Origin: Pseudomonas frederiksbergensis
GTDB lineage: Bacteria > Pseudomonadota > Gammaproteobacteria > Pseudomonadales > Pseudomonadaceae
NCBI RefSeq assembly: GCF_001952935.1
Contig: NZ_CP018319.1
Location: forward strand, 5,352,001-5,416,000
DNA length: 64,000 bases
Reading direction: 5' to 3'
Shown: positions 15,180-23,440 of the stretch, piece by piece
How positions within the stretch are numbered: the stretch's first letter is position 1
Layout of the letters: each line of letters begins with the position of its first letter
Program-made: the position numbers and the translations under genes
The notes under the pieces: model-generated
What the model saw: only the letters and a program-made list of their open reading frames with translations
Databases searched by the model: none
What the model was told of the DNA's origin: nothing

Positions 15180-16742
15180 ATGTTGGACGCCAATCTTAAA
15201 GCCCAGTTGAAGTCGTACCTGGAACGGGTCACCCAGCCGATCGAGATCATCGCCTCCCTCGACGACGGTGCGAAATCCCAGGAAATGCTCGCTCTTCTGG
15301 AAGACGTTGCCAGTCTTTCCAGTCAAATTACCTTGCTCGATAACGGTGACGATGCACGTAAACCATCGTTCTCGATCAACCGTCCGGGTGCCGATATCAG
15401 CCTGCGTTTCGCCGGCATCCCGATGGGTCACGAATTCACATCCCTGGTGCTGGCCTTGCTGCAAGTCGGCGGTCACCCTTCGAAAGCCAGCGTTGAAGTG
15501 ATCGAACAGATTCGCTCGCTCAAAGGCGAGTTCAGCTTCGAGACTTACTTCTCGCTGTCCTGCCAGAACTGCCCGGACGTGGTCCAGGCACTGAACCTGA
15601 TGGCCGTGCTGAACCCGAACATCCGCCACGTCGCCATTGACGGCGCGCTGTTCCAGGCTGAAGTCGATGACCGTCAGATCATGGCCGTGCCAAGCGTTTA
15701 CCTGAACGGCGTGAACTTTGGCCAGGGTCGTATGGGCCTGGAAGAAATTCTCGCCAAGATCGACACCAGCGGCATCGAGCGTCAGGCCGAGAAAATCAGT
15801 GCCAAAGAAGCCTTTGACGTGCTGGTCGTCGGCGGTGGCCCGGCCGGTGCTTCCGCCGCGATCTACGCTGCCCGCAAAGGCATTCGTACCGGTGTGGCGG
15901 CTGAACGTTTTGGTGGGCAGGTGCTCGACACCATGGCCATCGAGAACTTCATCTCCGTGCAGGAAACCGAAGGGCCGAAACTGGCTGTGGCGTTGGAAGA
16001 ACACGTCAAGCAATACGACGTCGACATCATGAACCTGCAACGCGCCGACAAGTTGCTGCCGGGCAAAAATGGTGAGTTGCACGAAGTCCACTTCGCCAGC
16101 GGCGCGACCCTGAAAGCCAAGACCGTGATCCTGGCGACCGGTGCGCGGTGGCGTGAAATGAACGTCCCGGGAGAGCAGCAATACCGCAACAAAGGCGTGG
16201 CGTACTGCCCGCACTGCGACGGTCCGTTGTTCAAAGGCAAGCGCGTGGCGGTGATTGGTGGCGGTAACTCCGGCGTCGAAGCCGCTATCGACCTGGCGGG
16301 CATCGTGTCCCACGTAACGCTGCTGGAGTTCGACGTGCAACTGCGCGCCGATGCGGTCTTGCAGCGCAAGTTGCACAGCTTGCCGAACGTCACCGTGATC
16401 ACCAGTGCGCAAACCACTGAAGTGTTGGGCGACGGCCAGAAGGTCAACGGCTTGCGTTACAAGGATCGTCAGTCGGACGAGTCGCGTACCGTCGAGCTGG
16501 AAGGGATCTTCGTGCAGATCGGTTTGTTGCCCAACACCGACTGGCTCAAAGGCACCATCGAGTTGTCGCCTCGCGGCGAGATCATCGTCGATGCCCGCGG
16601 TGAAACGTCGATGCCGGGCGTGTTCGCTGCCGGTGACGTGACCACCGTGCCGTACAAGCAGATCGTGATTGCAGTGGGCGAGGGCGCAAAGGCTTCCCTG
16701 AGCGCATTCGATCACCTGATCCGGACCTCGGCTCCGGCATAA
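15180..16742 (+). CDS. ahpF: Alkyl hydroperoxide reductase subunit F
   Basis: FAD-dependent disulfide reductase that passes electrons from NADH to AhpC. The 520-residue protein has the N-terminal double thioredoxin-fold domain with redox pair C128/C131 (SCQNC), then the FAD domain motif GGGPAGASAA (about 217). The thioredoxin reductase-like active site AYCPHCDGP follows (about 342-350), then the NADH site VIGGGNSGVEAA. The start at 15180 lies 28 bases after the ahpC terminator with an AAAGGAAA site. The length and domain order are standard and no defect is seen. Confidence 0.97.
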   Translation: MLDANLKAQLKSYLERVTQPIEIIASLDDGAKSQEMLALLEDVASLSSQITLLDNGDDARKPSFSINRPGADISLRFAGIPMGHEFTSLVLALLQVGGHPSKASVEVIEQIRSLKGEFSFETYFSLSCQNCPDVVQALNLMAVLNPNIRHVAIDGALFQAEVDDRQIMAVPSVYLNGVNFGQGRMGLEEILAKIDTSGIERQAEKISAKEAFDVLVVGGGPAGASAAIYAARKGIRTGVAAERFGGQVLDTMAIENFISVQETEGPKLAVALEEHVKQYDVDIMNLQRADKLLPGKNGELHEVHFASGATLKAKTVILATGARWREMNVPGEQQYRNKGVAYCPHCDGPLFKGKRVAVIGGGNSGVEAAIDLAGIVSHVTLLEFDVQLRADAVLQRKLHSLPNVTVITSAQTTEVLGDGQKVNGLRYKDRQSDESRTVELEGIFVQIGLLPNTDWLKGTIELSPRGEIIVDARGETSMPGVFAAGDVTTVPYKQIVIAVGEGAKASLSAFDHLIRTSAPA

Positions 16743-16762
16743 AACCTCGGTGCTGAAAACAC

Positions 16763-16793
16763 AAAAACCCCATGAGCGATCATGGGGTTTTTT
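16763..16793 (+). terminator. ahpF terminator
   Basis: Perfect 13-base arms AAAAACCCCATGA / TCATGGGGTTTTT with a GCGA loop, 20 bases after the ahpF stop. Confidence 0.92.
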
Positions 16794-16812
16794 GTGTCTT
16801 GCACATTCCCAA

Positions 16813-16902
16813 TGTGGGAGCGGGCTTGCTCGCGAATGCGGTTTGTCATTCAGCAGTGATGTCGCCTGACAGTCCGCATTCGCGAGCAAGCCCGCTCCCA
16901 CA
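16813..16902. repeat. REPIN: inverted pair of REP sequences
   Basis: Two copies of a REP palindrome in opposite orientation. The left arm begins TGTGGGAGCGGGCTTGCTCG and the right arm is its exact reverse complement over 29 bases (16813-16841 and 16874-16902). They enclose a 32-base spacer. It lies between the convergent ahpF and gloA genes. Confidence 0.92.
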
Positions 16903-16920
16903 GGGGGTCTGCAGTGGGGC

Positions 16921-17442
16921 TTACATCGGTGCGGGCTGGATGATCTCGACCCAGTACGCATCCGGGTCTTTGATGAACGCCAGGCTCTTCATACGGCCGT
17001 CATTCAGGCGTTTCTGGAAGTCGCAGCCCAGCGCTTCGAAACGCTCGCATGCAGCGACGATGTCCGGCACCGAGATGCAAATGTGGCCAAAACCACGTGG
17101 GTCGGTGTTGCCGTTGTGGTAAGCGAAATCCGCGTCGTTCTCGGTGCCGTGGTTGTGGGTCAACTCGAGAATGCCGGGAATCGACTTCATCCACTCGGTG
17201 CGAGCAGCAGCGTCGGCCGGGATCTGGTTTTTATCAACCAGCGCCAGGAAGTACAGGCTGAACTCGGCTTCCGGGAAGTCGCGTTTCTCCACCAGCGAGA
17301 AACCCAAAATGCGCGTGTAGAAATCCAGGGACTTGGTGATGTCCTTGACTCGCAACATGGTGTGGTTGAAGACGAACTTCTGGGTGGCGGTGTCAGGTTG
17401 TGCAGTCACGCCTGGGAAGGTGTTCAGTTCGTGCAGGCTCAT
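16921..17442 (-). CDS. gloA: Lactoylglutathione lyase (glyoxalase I) GloA
   Basis: Metalloenzyme that converts the hemithioacetal of methylglyoxal and glutathione to S-lactoylglutathione. In the 173-residue vicinal-oxygen-chelate fold the metal ligands can be placed at H27 (NHTMLRV), E93 (GILELTHN), H120 (GFGHICISV) and E166 (YWVEII). The long form with the extra loop (RTEWMKSIPG) resembles the zinc-type, eukaryote-like glyoxalase I. The ATG at 17442 has a GGAGGG site. It is monocistronic and depends on glutathione, linking it with the nearby gor. Confidence 0.95.
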   Translation of the reverse strand: MSLHELNTFPGVTAQPDTATQKFVFNHTMLRVKDITKSLDFYTRILGFSLVEKRDFPEAEFSLYFLALVDKNQIPADAAARTEWMKSIPGILELTHNHGTENDADFAYHNGNTDPRGFGHICISVPDIVAACERFEALGCDFQKRLNDGRMKSLAFIKDPDAYWVEIIQPAPM

Positions 17443-17587
17443 GGGCCCTCCGGAAAATATGTGGGGCTAACGAATGGCGACAATGATACGCAAGGGCTCT
17501 GACATCACCAAACCCAAACAGTCGGCTCTTGCCTGACCGACGGGCGAGGCTCAGACTTTGCGGTTCAATCCGTGAGTGTTCATTGCA

Positions 17588-18112
17588 ATGATGCGTATCT
17601 GTAAATCGATGTTCGTCCTGATCTGCGTGCTTGCAGGTGTTAACAGCGCTCAAGCAGACGAGCCAATCATGACCTGGCCCGACGGCTGGGAGGTTGAAGC
17701 TGTCCCGCAAGATGTCGCCAATGCCCAGGTATCCCGTCAGCGCGCGGTGAAAAACGATCAGGGCGGCACGCCGGTGATGGTGATGGAGTTGACCATGTCT
17801 CGGGTGGAAAGCGGTCATCAGGTGAATCTACAAGGCGTGTTGCTGGAGATACGCAAGTCGGTGCAAAAGGATTTCTTTCAAGGCGGTTATCAAAGTGTCT
17901 GCAACAAGATTCACCCGGCGACCTTGAGTCGCTTATCAGCGCTGGAAACTACCTGCACGATCACACAGAACGGAAGGCATGTGCTCTCTCAAACATTGGT
18001 TGCCGCCGTGGACGGCGATAAGGCCTATGTTCTTTCCTACGCGGGGCAGGCAGAGGTTTATAAGGCAAGTCAGGATGAAATAGAGGCGGCCCGTAACAGC
18101 CTGAAACTTTAG
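17588..18112 (+). CDS. Putative secreted protein (DUF4946-like), 174 residues
   Basis: A small exported protein with a Sec signal peptide: a basic start, the hydrophobic stretch FVLICVLAGVNS and a likely cut after AQA before DEPIMTWPDGW. The mature part has two cysteines (SVCNKIH and TTCTITQ), probably one disulfide. The start is uncertain: GTG at 17576, ATG at 17588 and ATG at 17591 are all in frame and none has a strong ribosome site. It resembles short Pseudomonas proteins grouped as DUF4946, but that is a weak recollection. Function unknown. Confidence 0.65.
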   Translation: MMRICKSMFVLICVLAGVNSAQADEPIMTWPDGWEVEAVPQDVANAQVSRQRAVKNDQGGTPVMVMELTMSRVESGHQVNLQGVLLEIRKSVQKDFFQGGYQSVCNKIHPATLSRLSALETTCTITQNGRHVLSQTLVAAVDGDKAYVLSYAGQAEVYKASQDEIEAARNSLKL

Positions 18113-18243
18113 TTAAAGATTTCAATGGCTGCCGCTTTCAGCACATTCGGAAATTTTTAGATACCCAAACGGATTAAGCACAAAGTTATTCAACAAGTAG
18201 CGAGTTGATCGACGCCAATCGTTGCATTTAGAAGGCGTCCATG

Positions 18244-18272
18244 AAAAAGCCCTGCATTGGCAGGGCTTTTTT
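18244..18272. terminator. Bidirectional terminator between the secreted-protein gene and mvaU
   Basis: AAAAAGCCCTGC / GCAGGGCTTTTT around ATTG, with A and T runs on the two sides, so it can serve both convergent genes. It is 15 bases from the mvaU stop. Confidence 0.9.
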
Positions 18273-18286
18273 GTCACCGCGAGTGC

Positions 18287-18649
18287 TTAGCCACGCAGCC
18301 AGGAATCAACGGTAGCTGCACCGTACTGTTCCTTCCAGGCTTTCAGGCCGCGGTGGTTGCCACCCTTGGTTTCAATCAGTTCACCGGTGTGCGGGTTCTG
18401 ATAAACCTTTACCACGCGAGCGCGGCGGGTTTTGGGTGTTGCCTGTTGCAGACCGGATTTTGCCGGGTTCGGATCGAGAATGGCGATGATGTCGCGCAGG
18501 CTCTTGCCGTAGGTTTTCATCAGCCCCTGGAGCTTTTCTTCGAATTCGATTTCTTTCTTGAGCCCGGCATCATTCTTCAGGGTTTCCAGCTGTTTTAGCT
18601 GCTCTTGAAGGGCCTTTTCAGCTGCACGAAATTCAGCGAGTCTGGACAA
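18287..18649 (-). CDS. mvaU: H-NS-like xenogeneic silencer of the MvaT family (MvaU/TurB type)
   Basis: A 120-residue nucleoid protein that silences AT-rich, often foreign, DNA in pseudomonads. The N-terminal coiled-coil oligomerisation region (SRLAEFRAAEKALQEQLKQL) and the central FEEKLQGLMKTYGKSLRDII segment are followed by the C-terminal AT-DNA-binding module KVYQNPHTGELIETKGGNH. The end SWLRG resembles MvaU rather than MvaT. The start is a TTG at 18649 with GGAG eight bases upstream; the ATG at 18691 would add an atypical extension. The AT-rich accessory genes at 37.6-43 kb are plausible targets. Confidence 0.88.
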   Translation of the reverse strand: MSRLAEFRAAEKALQEQLKQLETLKNDAGLKKEIEFEEKLQGLMKTYGKSLRDIIAILDPNPAKSGLQQATPKTRRARVVKVYQNPHTGELIETKGGNHRGLKAWKEQYGAATVDSWLRG

Positions 18650-18893
18650 TATCTTTACTCCAATAGTGTGTTTGGCTGATACCAACCGCAAACAAAGCTA
18701 TAAGCCAAGAGCCTTGAAGCGACCCGGTGATAATGGCTCACCTGCCAATCTAGCGCAGGCATGAAAAATTGTAGTAGTTAATTGGCCAAGAGTAAATCCT
18801 GTCTTTTTCTTCATGTAACAACAGTAGTCTTTTGATTCAAATTGGTGCGTGATTTCTTGTCAGCGTCGCTGAGCGCCACTAGTTAATGGTGAC

Positions 18894-19052
18894 TTAATGC
18901 GTTAATGAAGACCGTGCCAGCATCGGCCGGCCGAACAGATAACCTTGCAAGAAGTTCACGCGGTGAGCGGTCAGATAATCGGCAGGACCGGACGCCTTCC
19001 AAAAAGAGTTCAGGTAGAGGCCATGATAGTTGGCCCTCGGTAAGTGTGCCGC
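18894..19052 (-). pseudogene. Remnant of an EAL-domain (c-di-GMP phosphodiesterase) C terminus
   Basis: Fifty-two open codons directly after the lysR stop, in the same frame, ending TAA at 18894-18896. The translation contains ADYLTAHRVNFLQGYLFGRPM, close to the C-terminal hallmark of EAL domains (xxFxQGYxFGRP). There is no start codon and no EAL core nearby, so it is a decayed 3' fragment. The remaining ~240 bases up to mvaU (18650-18893) are AT-rich promoter-like sequence with nothing else recognised. Confidence 0.5.
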
Positions 19053-19925
19053 TTAGCGGTAGTTCAGACGTTCGGCCAGCTTGATGAAAGCCAGCGCCGC
19101 AGGGGATGACTGGCGTTGATCGAGGACTGCCAGACCGACCTGACGGGCGACCGCTGGCGACAGCGGTTTTTTCACGTAGCGATTGTCGCGGTCGTCCGGC
19201 AATGAGCTTTCGGCGACGACCGTCAGCGCGTCACCTCGCCCAACGGTATCCAGCGTGCTCAGTAGCTGTGAGCAGCGATAACGGATGTTCGGTGTCAGCC
19301 GCGCGGCACTGAATAGCCGCGATACCAGTTCCGACGAACCGGCCTCGGTCAAGACAAAGGGGTCGTTGCACAAATCGCTCAAGCTCAGGCTGTCGTGGTG
19401 GGCCAGCGGATGATCGGCGGGCAGCAGCGCGACCATCTGGTCCTCGATCAGCGCAAAGGTGTCGAACCGTTCCTCGGGCAATACCACGAAGCCGATATCG
19501 ATACGCCGCTCCTCCAGCCATTGGATCACCTGCCGGTCCGGGCCTTCATCTATATGGACCTCGATGCCCGGGTGAGCCGCGCGATAGTGCTGCAGGATCT
19601 GCGGCAGCAGTTTGATCGATGAGGTCGGGCCGAACGAGCCGATACGCAACGTGCCGCGTTTCATTCCGCGTGCATCAGCCGCTTCCTGACGCAAGGTATT
19701 GGCCAGGCCCAGCATCGCCCGGGCGCGCAGCAAAAGCTGTTGGCCGATGTCGCTGAGTTCGACCCGGGACTGATGTCGGCGCAGCAGCTCGACGCCCAGT
19801 TCCTGTTCCAGAGACTTGAGGGCGTGAGAGACCGCGGATTGGGAAATCCCCAAGCGATTGGCTGCAGCGGTAAAACCGTTCAGCTCGGCGACCAGGGAAA
19901 ATATCTCCAGTTGAGTAAGGGTCAT
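19053..19925 (-). CDS. LysR-family transcriptional regulator
   Basis: A 290-residue regulator with the LysR winged-helix domain at the N terminus (TLTQLEIFSLVAELNGFTAAA, then GISQSAVSHALKSLEQELG) and a two-lobed effector domain from about residue 90 (GTLRIGSFGPTSSIKLLPQIL). It is divergent from an EamA-family exporter 79 bases away, the usual arrangement for a LysR protein and the transporter it controls. A dyad overlapping its own start codon suggests autorepression. The effector is unknown. Confidence 0.92.
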   Translation of the reverse strand: MTLTQLEIFSLVAELNGFTAAANRLGISQSAVSHALKSLEQELGVELLRRHQSRVELSDIGQQLLLRARAMLGLANTLRQEAADARGMKRGTLRIGSFGPTSSIKLLPQILQHYRAAHPGIEVHIDEGPDRQVIQWLEERRIDIGFVVLPEERFDTFALIEDQMVALLPADHPLAHHDSLSLSDLCNDPFVLTEAGSSELVSRLFSAARLTPNIRYRCSQLLSTLDTVGRGDALTVVAESSLPDDRDNRYVKKPLSPAVARQVGLAVLDQRQSSPAALAFIKLAERLNYR

Positions 19926-19939
19926 GAGTTTTTACTCAT
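19924..19939. promoter_or_regulatory. Dyad at the lysR start codon, possible LysR box
   Basis: ATGAG-N6-CTCAT spans the lysR start codon. Small dyads of this size with T-N11-A character are typical of LysR-type regulator sites. It lies in the 79-base divergent interval that must contain both promoters. Confidence 0.45.
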
Positions 19940-20004
19940 TTTACGATGAGAGGGTATTAGTCGAATGATACGTCATCTCTCCCAATTCTCCGTCCTGGAA
20001 ACTT

Positions 20005-20949
20005 ATGACGACTTATGAGCAAAGCTTGTCCAACCCGTCGGACATCCCGGTTTATCTGAAACTGGCTGCCGTCACCATGATCTGGGGCGGCACCTTTGTC
20101 GCCGGGCGGTTTCTGGCCGACAGCCTCAGCCCCTTGTTTGCCGCCAGCCTGCGATTCTTGCTGGCCAGCGGGGCGTTGCTGGTGTTTCTGCTATTGGCCC
20201 GGGTGCCACTTGCAAGGCCCGCCCCCAGGCAATGGCTGCAATTGGCGCTGCTGGGGTTCTTCGGGATCTTTTTCTACAACCTGTGCTTCTTTTATGGCCT
20301 GCATTACATCAATGCTTCACGGGCGTCGTTGATTGTGGCGTTGAACCCAGCCGTGATCGGGCTGGCGTCGTGGCTGTTGTTCAAGGAACGCTTGAGTCGC
20401 ATAAAGGTTTTCGGAATCGTGATCTGTATTGCCGGGGCGAGCCTGGTGATCGTCAGCCGTAACCCGCAATTGTTGGCCGGCAACCCCGACGCGTGGATAG
20501 GCGATCTGTCGATCTTCGGCTGCGTGCTTGGCTGGGGCGTTTATTCGCTGTTCTCCAAAGATTTGAATCAAACCCTGGGACCGGTGCAAACGGTGACGTA
20601 CTCGATTCTATTGGGCACGCTGATGCTGTGGGTGACCAGTGCGGTTCGCGGTGAGTTGAGTGTGGCTGCACTCACCAGTCTCGGACCAACCCAATGGATG
20701 AGCCTGATGTACCTGGGCGTGTTGGGTTCGGCGCTGGCCTATATCGGCTATTACGACGGCATTCGCAAAATCGGCGCGACGCGTTCAGGCGTGTTCATCG
20801 CCCTGAACCCGCTGACGGCGGTGATCCTCGGTGCACTGTTGTTAGGCGAGCAGTTGACCCTGGCGATGTGCCTGGGGGGAGGGCTGATCCTCGTGGGGAT
20901 TTTCCTGTGCAACAAACCCCTTGCGCGAGCAGGGAAAAAGGGGATTTGA
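20005..20949 (+). CDS. EamA-family (DMT superfamily) exporter
   Basis: An inner-membrane protein of 314 residues with ten predicted membrane helices in two EamA repeats. The first starts VTMIWGGTFVAGRFLADSL and the second DLSIFGCVLGWGVYSLFSKD. Such proteins export amino acids or other small metabolites. The conserved ALNPAVIGLASWLLFKERLS and ALNPLTAVILGALLLGEQL repeat ends are intact. It is controlled in all likelihood by the divergent LysR gene. The substrate cannot be deduced. Confidence 0.9.
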   Translation: MTTYEQSLSNPSDIPVYLKLAAVTMIWGGTFVAGRFLADSLSPLFAASLRFLLASGALLVFLLLARVPLARPAPRQWLQLALLGFFGIFFYNLCFFYGLHYINASRASLIVALNPAVIGLASWLLFKERLSRIKVFGIVICIAGASLVIVSRNPQLLAGNPDAWIGDLSIFGCVLGWGVYSLFSKDLNQTLGPVQTVTYSILLGTLMLWVTSAVRGELSVAALTSLGPTQWMSLMYLGVLGSALAYIGYYDGIRKIGATRSGVFIALNPLTAVILGALLLGEQLTLAMCLGGGLILVGIFLCNKPLARAGKKGI

Positions 20950-21013
20950 TACAGAAGGCGGACAAACCTATTTACGCTGTGTAGAATCGGGTTACGCATA
21001 TAAGAATAATCGT

Positions 21014-21030
21014 CTTCTGCAAAGCAGAAG
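21014..21030. other. Small hairpin in the hpd leader region
   Basis: A perfect CTTCTGC-AAA-GCAGAAG stem-loop 29 bases before a short ORF in the 252-base gap between the exporter gene and hpd. It follows a TATAAGAATAAT stretch that could act as a -10 region. It has no T run, so it is not a standard terminator. Confidence 0.4.
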
Positions 21031-21058
21031 CCTCGCCCGCAAGAGCCTTGGGTCGACA

Positions 21059-21163
21059 ATGAAGAGTTTTGGGTTTCAATTGATCTACGGTGACTTCCTC
21101 GCCCGCAGCGTGCGGGGCATCTCCTGCGCGCCACCCGCCGGTCTCAGCATTGCTAGCAACTAA
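21059..21163 (+). CDS. Possible leader peptide upstream of hpd, 34 residues
   Basis: A short ORF (start MKSFGFQLIYGDFLARSV, end AGLSIASN) that finishes 39 bases before the hpd start. It contains one cysteine in ISCAPPA. The ribosome site (GGGTCG) is weak. The position between a likely promoter and hpd, together with a hairpin just before it, would suit a translated leader. It could also be a non-coding part of the hpd transcript. I do not recognise a family with certainty. Confidence 0.35.
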   Translation: MKSFGFQLIYGDFLARSVRGISCAPPAGLSIASN

Positions 21164-21202
21164 CGATCCGTTAATTGACAAGAAAATGATGAGGCGCCAA
21201 CC

Positions 21203-22279
21203 ATGGCAGATTTATACGAAAACCCAATGGGCCTGATGGGCTTTGAATTCATCGAATTCGCATCGCCAACCCCGAACACCCTGGAGCCGATCTTCGAGAT
21301 CATGGGCTTCACCAAAGTTGCGACCCACCGTTCCAAAGATGTGCACCTGTATCGCCAGGGCCAGATCAACCTGATCCTCAACAACGAACCCCACAGCGTC
21401 GCTTCGTACTTCGCGGCCGAGCACGGTCCGTCCGTGTGCGGCATGGCATTTCGCGTCAAGAATGCCCAGCAGGCGTTTGCCCGGGCCCTGGAACTGGGCG
21501 CCCAGCCGATTCACATCGAAACCGGCCCGATGGAACTGAACCTGCCCGCGATCAAGGGCATCGGCGGCGCGCCGCTGTACCTGATCGACCGTTTCGGCGA
21601 AGGCAGCTCAATCTACGACATCGACTTCGTGTTCATCGAAGGTGTCGACCGCAACCCGGTCGGGGCTGGCCTGAAGATCATCGACCACCTGACCCACAAC
21701 GTTTATCGCGGTCGCATGGCCTACTGGGCCAACTTCTACGAGAAGCTGTTTAACTTCCGCGAAATCCGTTACTTCGACATCAAGGGCGAATACACCGGCC
21801 TGACCTCCAAGGCCATGACCGCGCCAGACGGCATGATCCGCATCCCGTTGAACGAAGAATCGTCCAAGGGCGCCGGGCAGATCGAAGAGTTCCTCATGCA
21901 GTTCAACGGCGAGGGCATCCAGCACGTTGCCTTCCTGTCCGATGACCTGATCAAGACCTGGGATCATCTGAAAAGCATCGGCATGCGCTTCATGACCGCG
22001 CCACCGGAAACCTATTACGAAATGCTCGAAGGTCGTTTGCCGAACCACGGTGAGCCGGTTGATCAACTGCAATCGCGCGGCATTCTGCTGGACGGTTCGT
22101 CCGAATCAGGCGACAAGCGTCTGCTGTTGCAGATCTTCTCGGAAACCCTGATGGGCCCGGTGTTCTTCGAATTCATCCAGCGTAAAGGCGACGATGGCTT
22201 CGGCGAAGGCAACTTCAAGGCGCTGTTCGAATCCATCGAGCGCGATCAGGTTCGTCGTGGTGTACTCTCCACCGACTAA
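21203..22279 (+). CDS. hpd: 4-hydroxyphenylpyruvate dioxygenase
   Basis: Fe(II) enzyme that converts 4-hydroxyphenylpyruvate to homogentisate in tyrosine and phenylalanine breakdown. The 358-residue length matches Pseudomonas HPPD. Iron ligands are readable at H162 (IDHLTHNV), H241 (GIQHVAFL) and E323 (PVFFEFIQRKG). GAGG lies ten bases before the ATG. Homogentisate can also be oxidised to the pigment pyomelanin. The genes for the next steps (hmgA, fah, mai) are not in this window, and a terminator closes the unit. Confidence 0.97.
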   Translation: MADLYENPMGLMGFEFIEFASPTPNTLEPIFEIMGFTKVATHRSKDVHLYRQGQINLILNNEPHSVASYFAAEHGPSVCGMAFRVKNAQQAFARALELGAQPIHIETGPMELNLPAIKGIGGAPLYLIDRFGEGSSIYDIDFVFIEGVDRNPVGAGLKIIDHLTHNVYRGRMAYWANFYEKLFNFREIRYFDIKGEYTGLTSKAMTAPDGMIRIPLNEESSKGAGQIEEFLMQFNGEGIQHVAFLSDDLIKTWDHLKSIGMRFMTAPPETYYEMLEGRLPNHGEPVDQLQSRGILLDGSSESGDKRLLLQIFSETLMGPVFFEFIQRKGDDGFGEGNFKALFESIERDQVRRGVLSTD

Positions 22280-22292
22280 GCCGCACAGATGT

Positions 22293-22331
22293 AAAAAAGC
22301 CCGGTCAGCAGCAATGCTGGCCGGGCTTTTT
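22293..22331. terminator. Bidirectional terminator between hpd and rarD
   Basis: AAAAAAGCCCGG and CCGGGCTTTTT form the base of the stem, with an inner CAGCA/TGCTG continuation. A and T runs on both sides let it serve the two convergent genes. Confidence 0.93.
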
Positions 22332-22341
22332 CGTGTCGGTT

Positions 22342-23229
22342 CTACATCGATTTCCGTCGATGCCGGACCAGATGCTTGAACCCTTCAAACACCAGCACAA
22401 CCACCGCCAACCAGATCGGAATGTAGGTCAGCCACTCACCGGGCTTGATGCTTTCCCCTAGTAGCAACGCGACGCCGAGCAACAGTACCGGCTCGACGTA
22501 ACTCAACAACCCGAACAGGCTGAACGGCAACAACCGGCTGGCGATGATGTAAACCACCAGCGCCGAAGCACTGATGATGCCAAGCACCGGGATCAGCAGC
22601 GAGAGCCACGGGTATTGATCGAACACGTTGAAACCCTGTTCACCGCCCTGAACGAACCAGAGCGCCACCGGCAACATCAAGGCCATGTCCATCCACAAAC
22701 CGCCGAGGTTGTCGGTCGCCAGTCGTTTGCGCAGGATGAAATAGAGCGGATAACCGATGACGACCAGCAAGGTCGCCCAGGAAAAACTGCCGACCTGATA
22801 CAACTCGTTGAGCACCCCGAGGGACGCAAAAAACACGGCAACTTTTTGCAGGTAAGACAGGCGCTCGCCATAGGCGAACCGCCCGGTCAGCACCATGGAC
22901 AGCGGCAACAGGAAGTAGCCCAGGGACACGTCGAGGCTATAGCCATTGAGCGGCGCCCACATGAACAGCCAAAGTTGCAGGCCCAGCAGGGTCGCGGAAA
23001 CGATCAGGCCGGCAAGCAATTTTGGTTGAGCAACCAGCCGCCGGAAAAGGGCGACTACGAGTTTCCATTCACCGGAGACCACCATGAACACTGTCATGCA
23101 AGGCAGGGTCAGGAGCATTCGCCAACCGAAGATTTCCACGCCGCTCAAAGGCGTGAGCAACGACGTGAAGTAATACATGACGGCAAACAGCACCGAGGCT
23201 GAAACCGATAGAGCGATACCTTTAGACAA
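22342..23229 (-). CDS. rarD: EamA-family transporter RarD
   Basis: A 295-residue inner-membrane protein with about ten helices, of the RarD branch of the EamA/DMT superfamily. The N terminus (KGIALSVSASVLFAVMYYF), the GVEIFGWRMLLTLP motif and the later WLFMWAPLNGYSLDVSLGYF segment are RarD hallmarks. Named after chloramphenicol sensitivity, RarD has no settled substrate. The C-terminal end is basic (KHLVRHRRKSM) and cytoplasmic. Convergent with hpd and probably monocistronic. Confidence 0.9.
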   Translation of the reverse strand: MSKGIALSVSASVLFAVMYYFTSLLTPLSGVEIFGWRMLLTLPCMTVFMVVSGEWKLVVALFRRLVAQPKLLAGLIVSATLLGLQLWLFMWAPLNGYSLDVSLGYFLLPLSMVLTGRFAYGERLSYLQKVAVFFASLGVLNELYQVGSFSWATLLVVIGYPLYFILRKRLATDNLGGLWMDMALMLPVALWFVQGGEQGFNVFDQYPWLSLLIPVLGIISASALVVYIIASRLLPFSLFGLLSYVEPVLLLGVALLLGESIKPGEWLTYIPIWLAVVVLVFEGFKHLVRHRRKSM

Positions 23230-23307
23230 ACTGTCCTCGCGAAGTTGAACGTGAAACGGCTGCGGAGGATACGTGGTTTTCGAGTTGAATATTGATCAAC
23301 AGAGCCT

Positions 23308-23420
23308 GATCGTTCCCACGCTCTGCGTGGGAATGCAGCCCGGGACGCTCCGCGTCCCTTTCGAGAACTGGAACGCAGAGCGTCCCTTGAGGCATTCCCA
23401 CGCAGAGCGTGGGAACGATC
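23308..23420. repeat. 113-bp dispersed palindromic element (copy A)
   Basis: Begins GATCGTTCCCACGCTCTGCG and ends with the reverse complement, CGCAGAGCGTGGGAACGATC. A second inverted pair, GGGACGCTCCGCGTCCC / GAACGCAGAGCGTCCC, is nested inside. It could fold into a long branched hairpin. Three other copies lie at 24544, 34329 and 61231. Confidence 0.9.
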
Positions 23421-23440
23421 AAGCGATCAAGGGATAAATC

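Noticed and set aside
15072..16961. Long minus-strand frame opposite ahpF (629 codons)
   Set aside because: Composition is typical of an antisense shadow, and it runs through the ahpF terminator and a REPIN.
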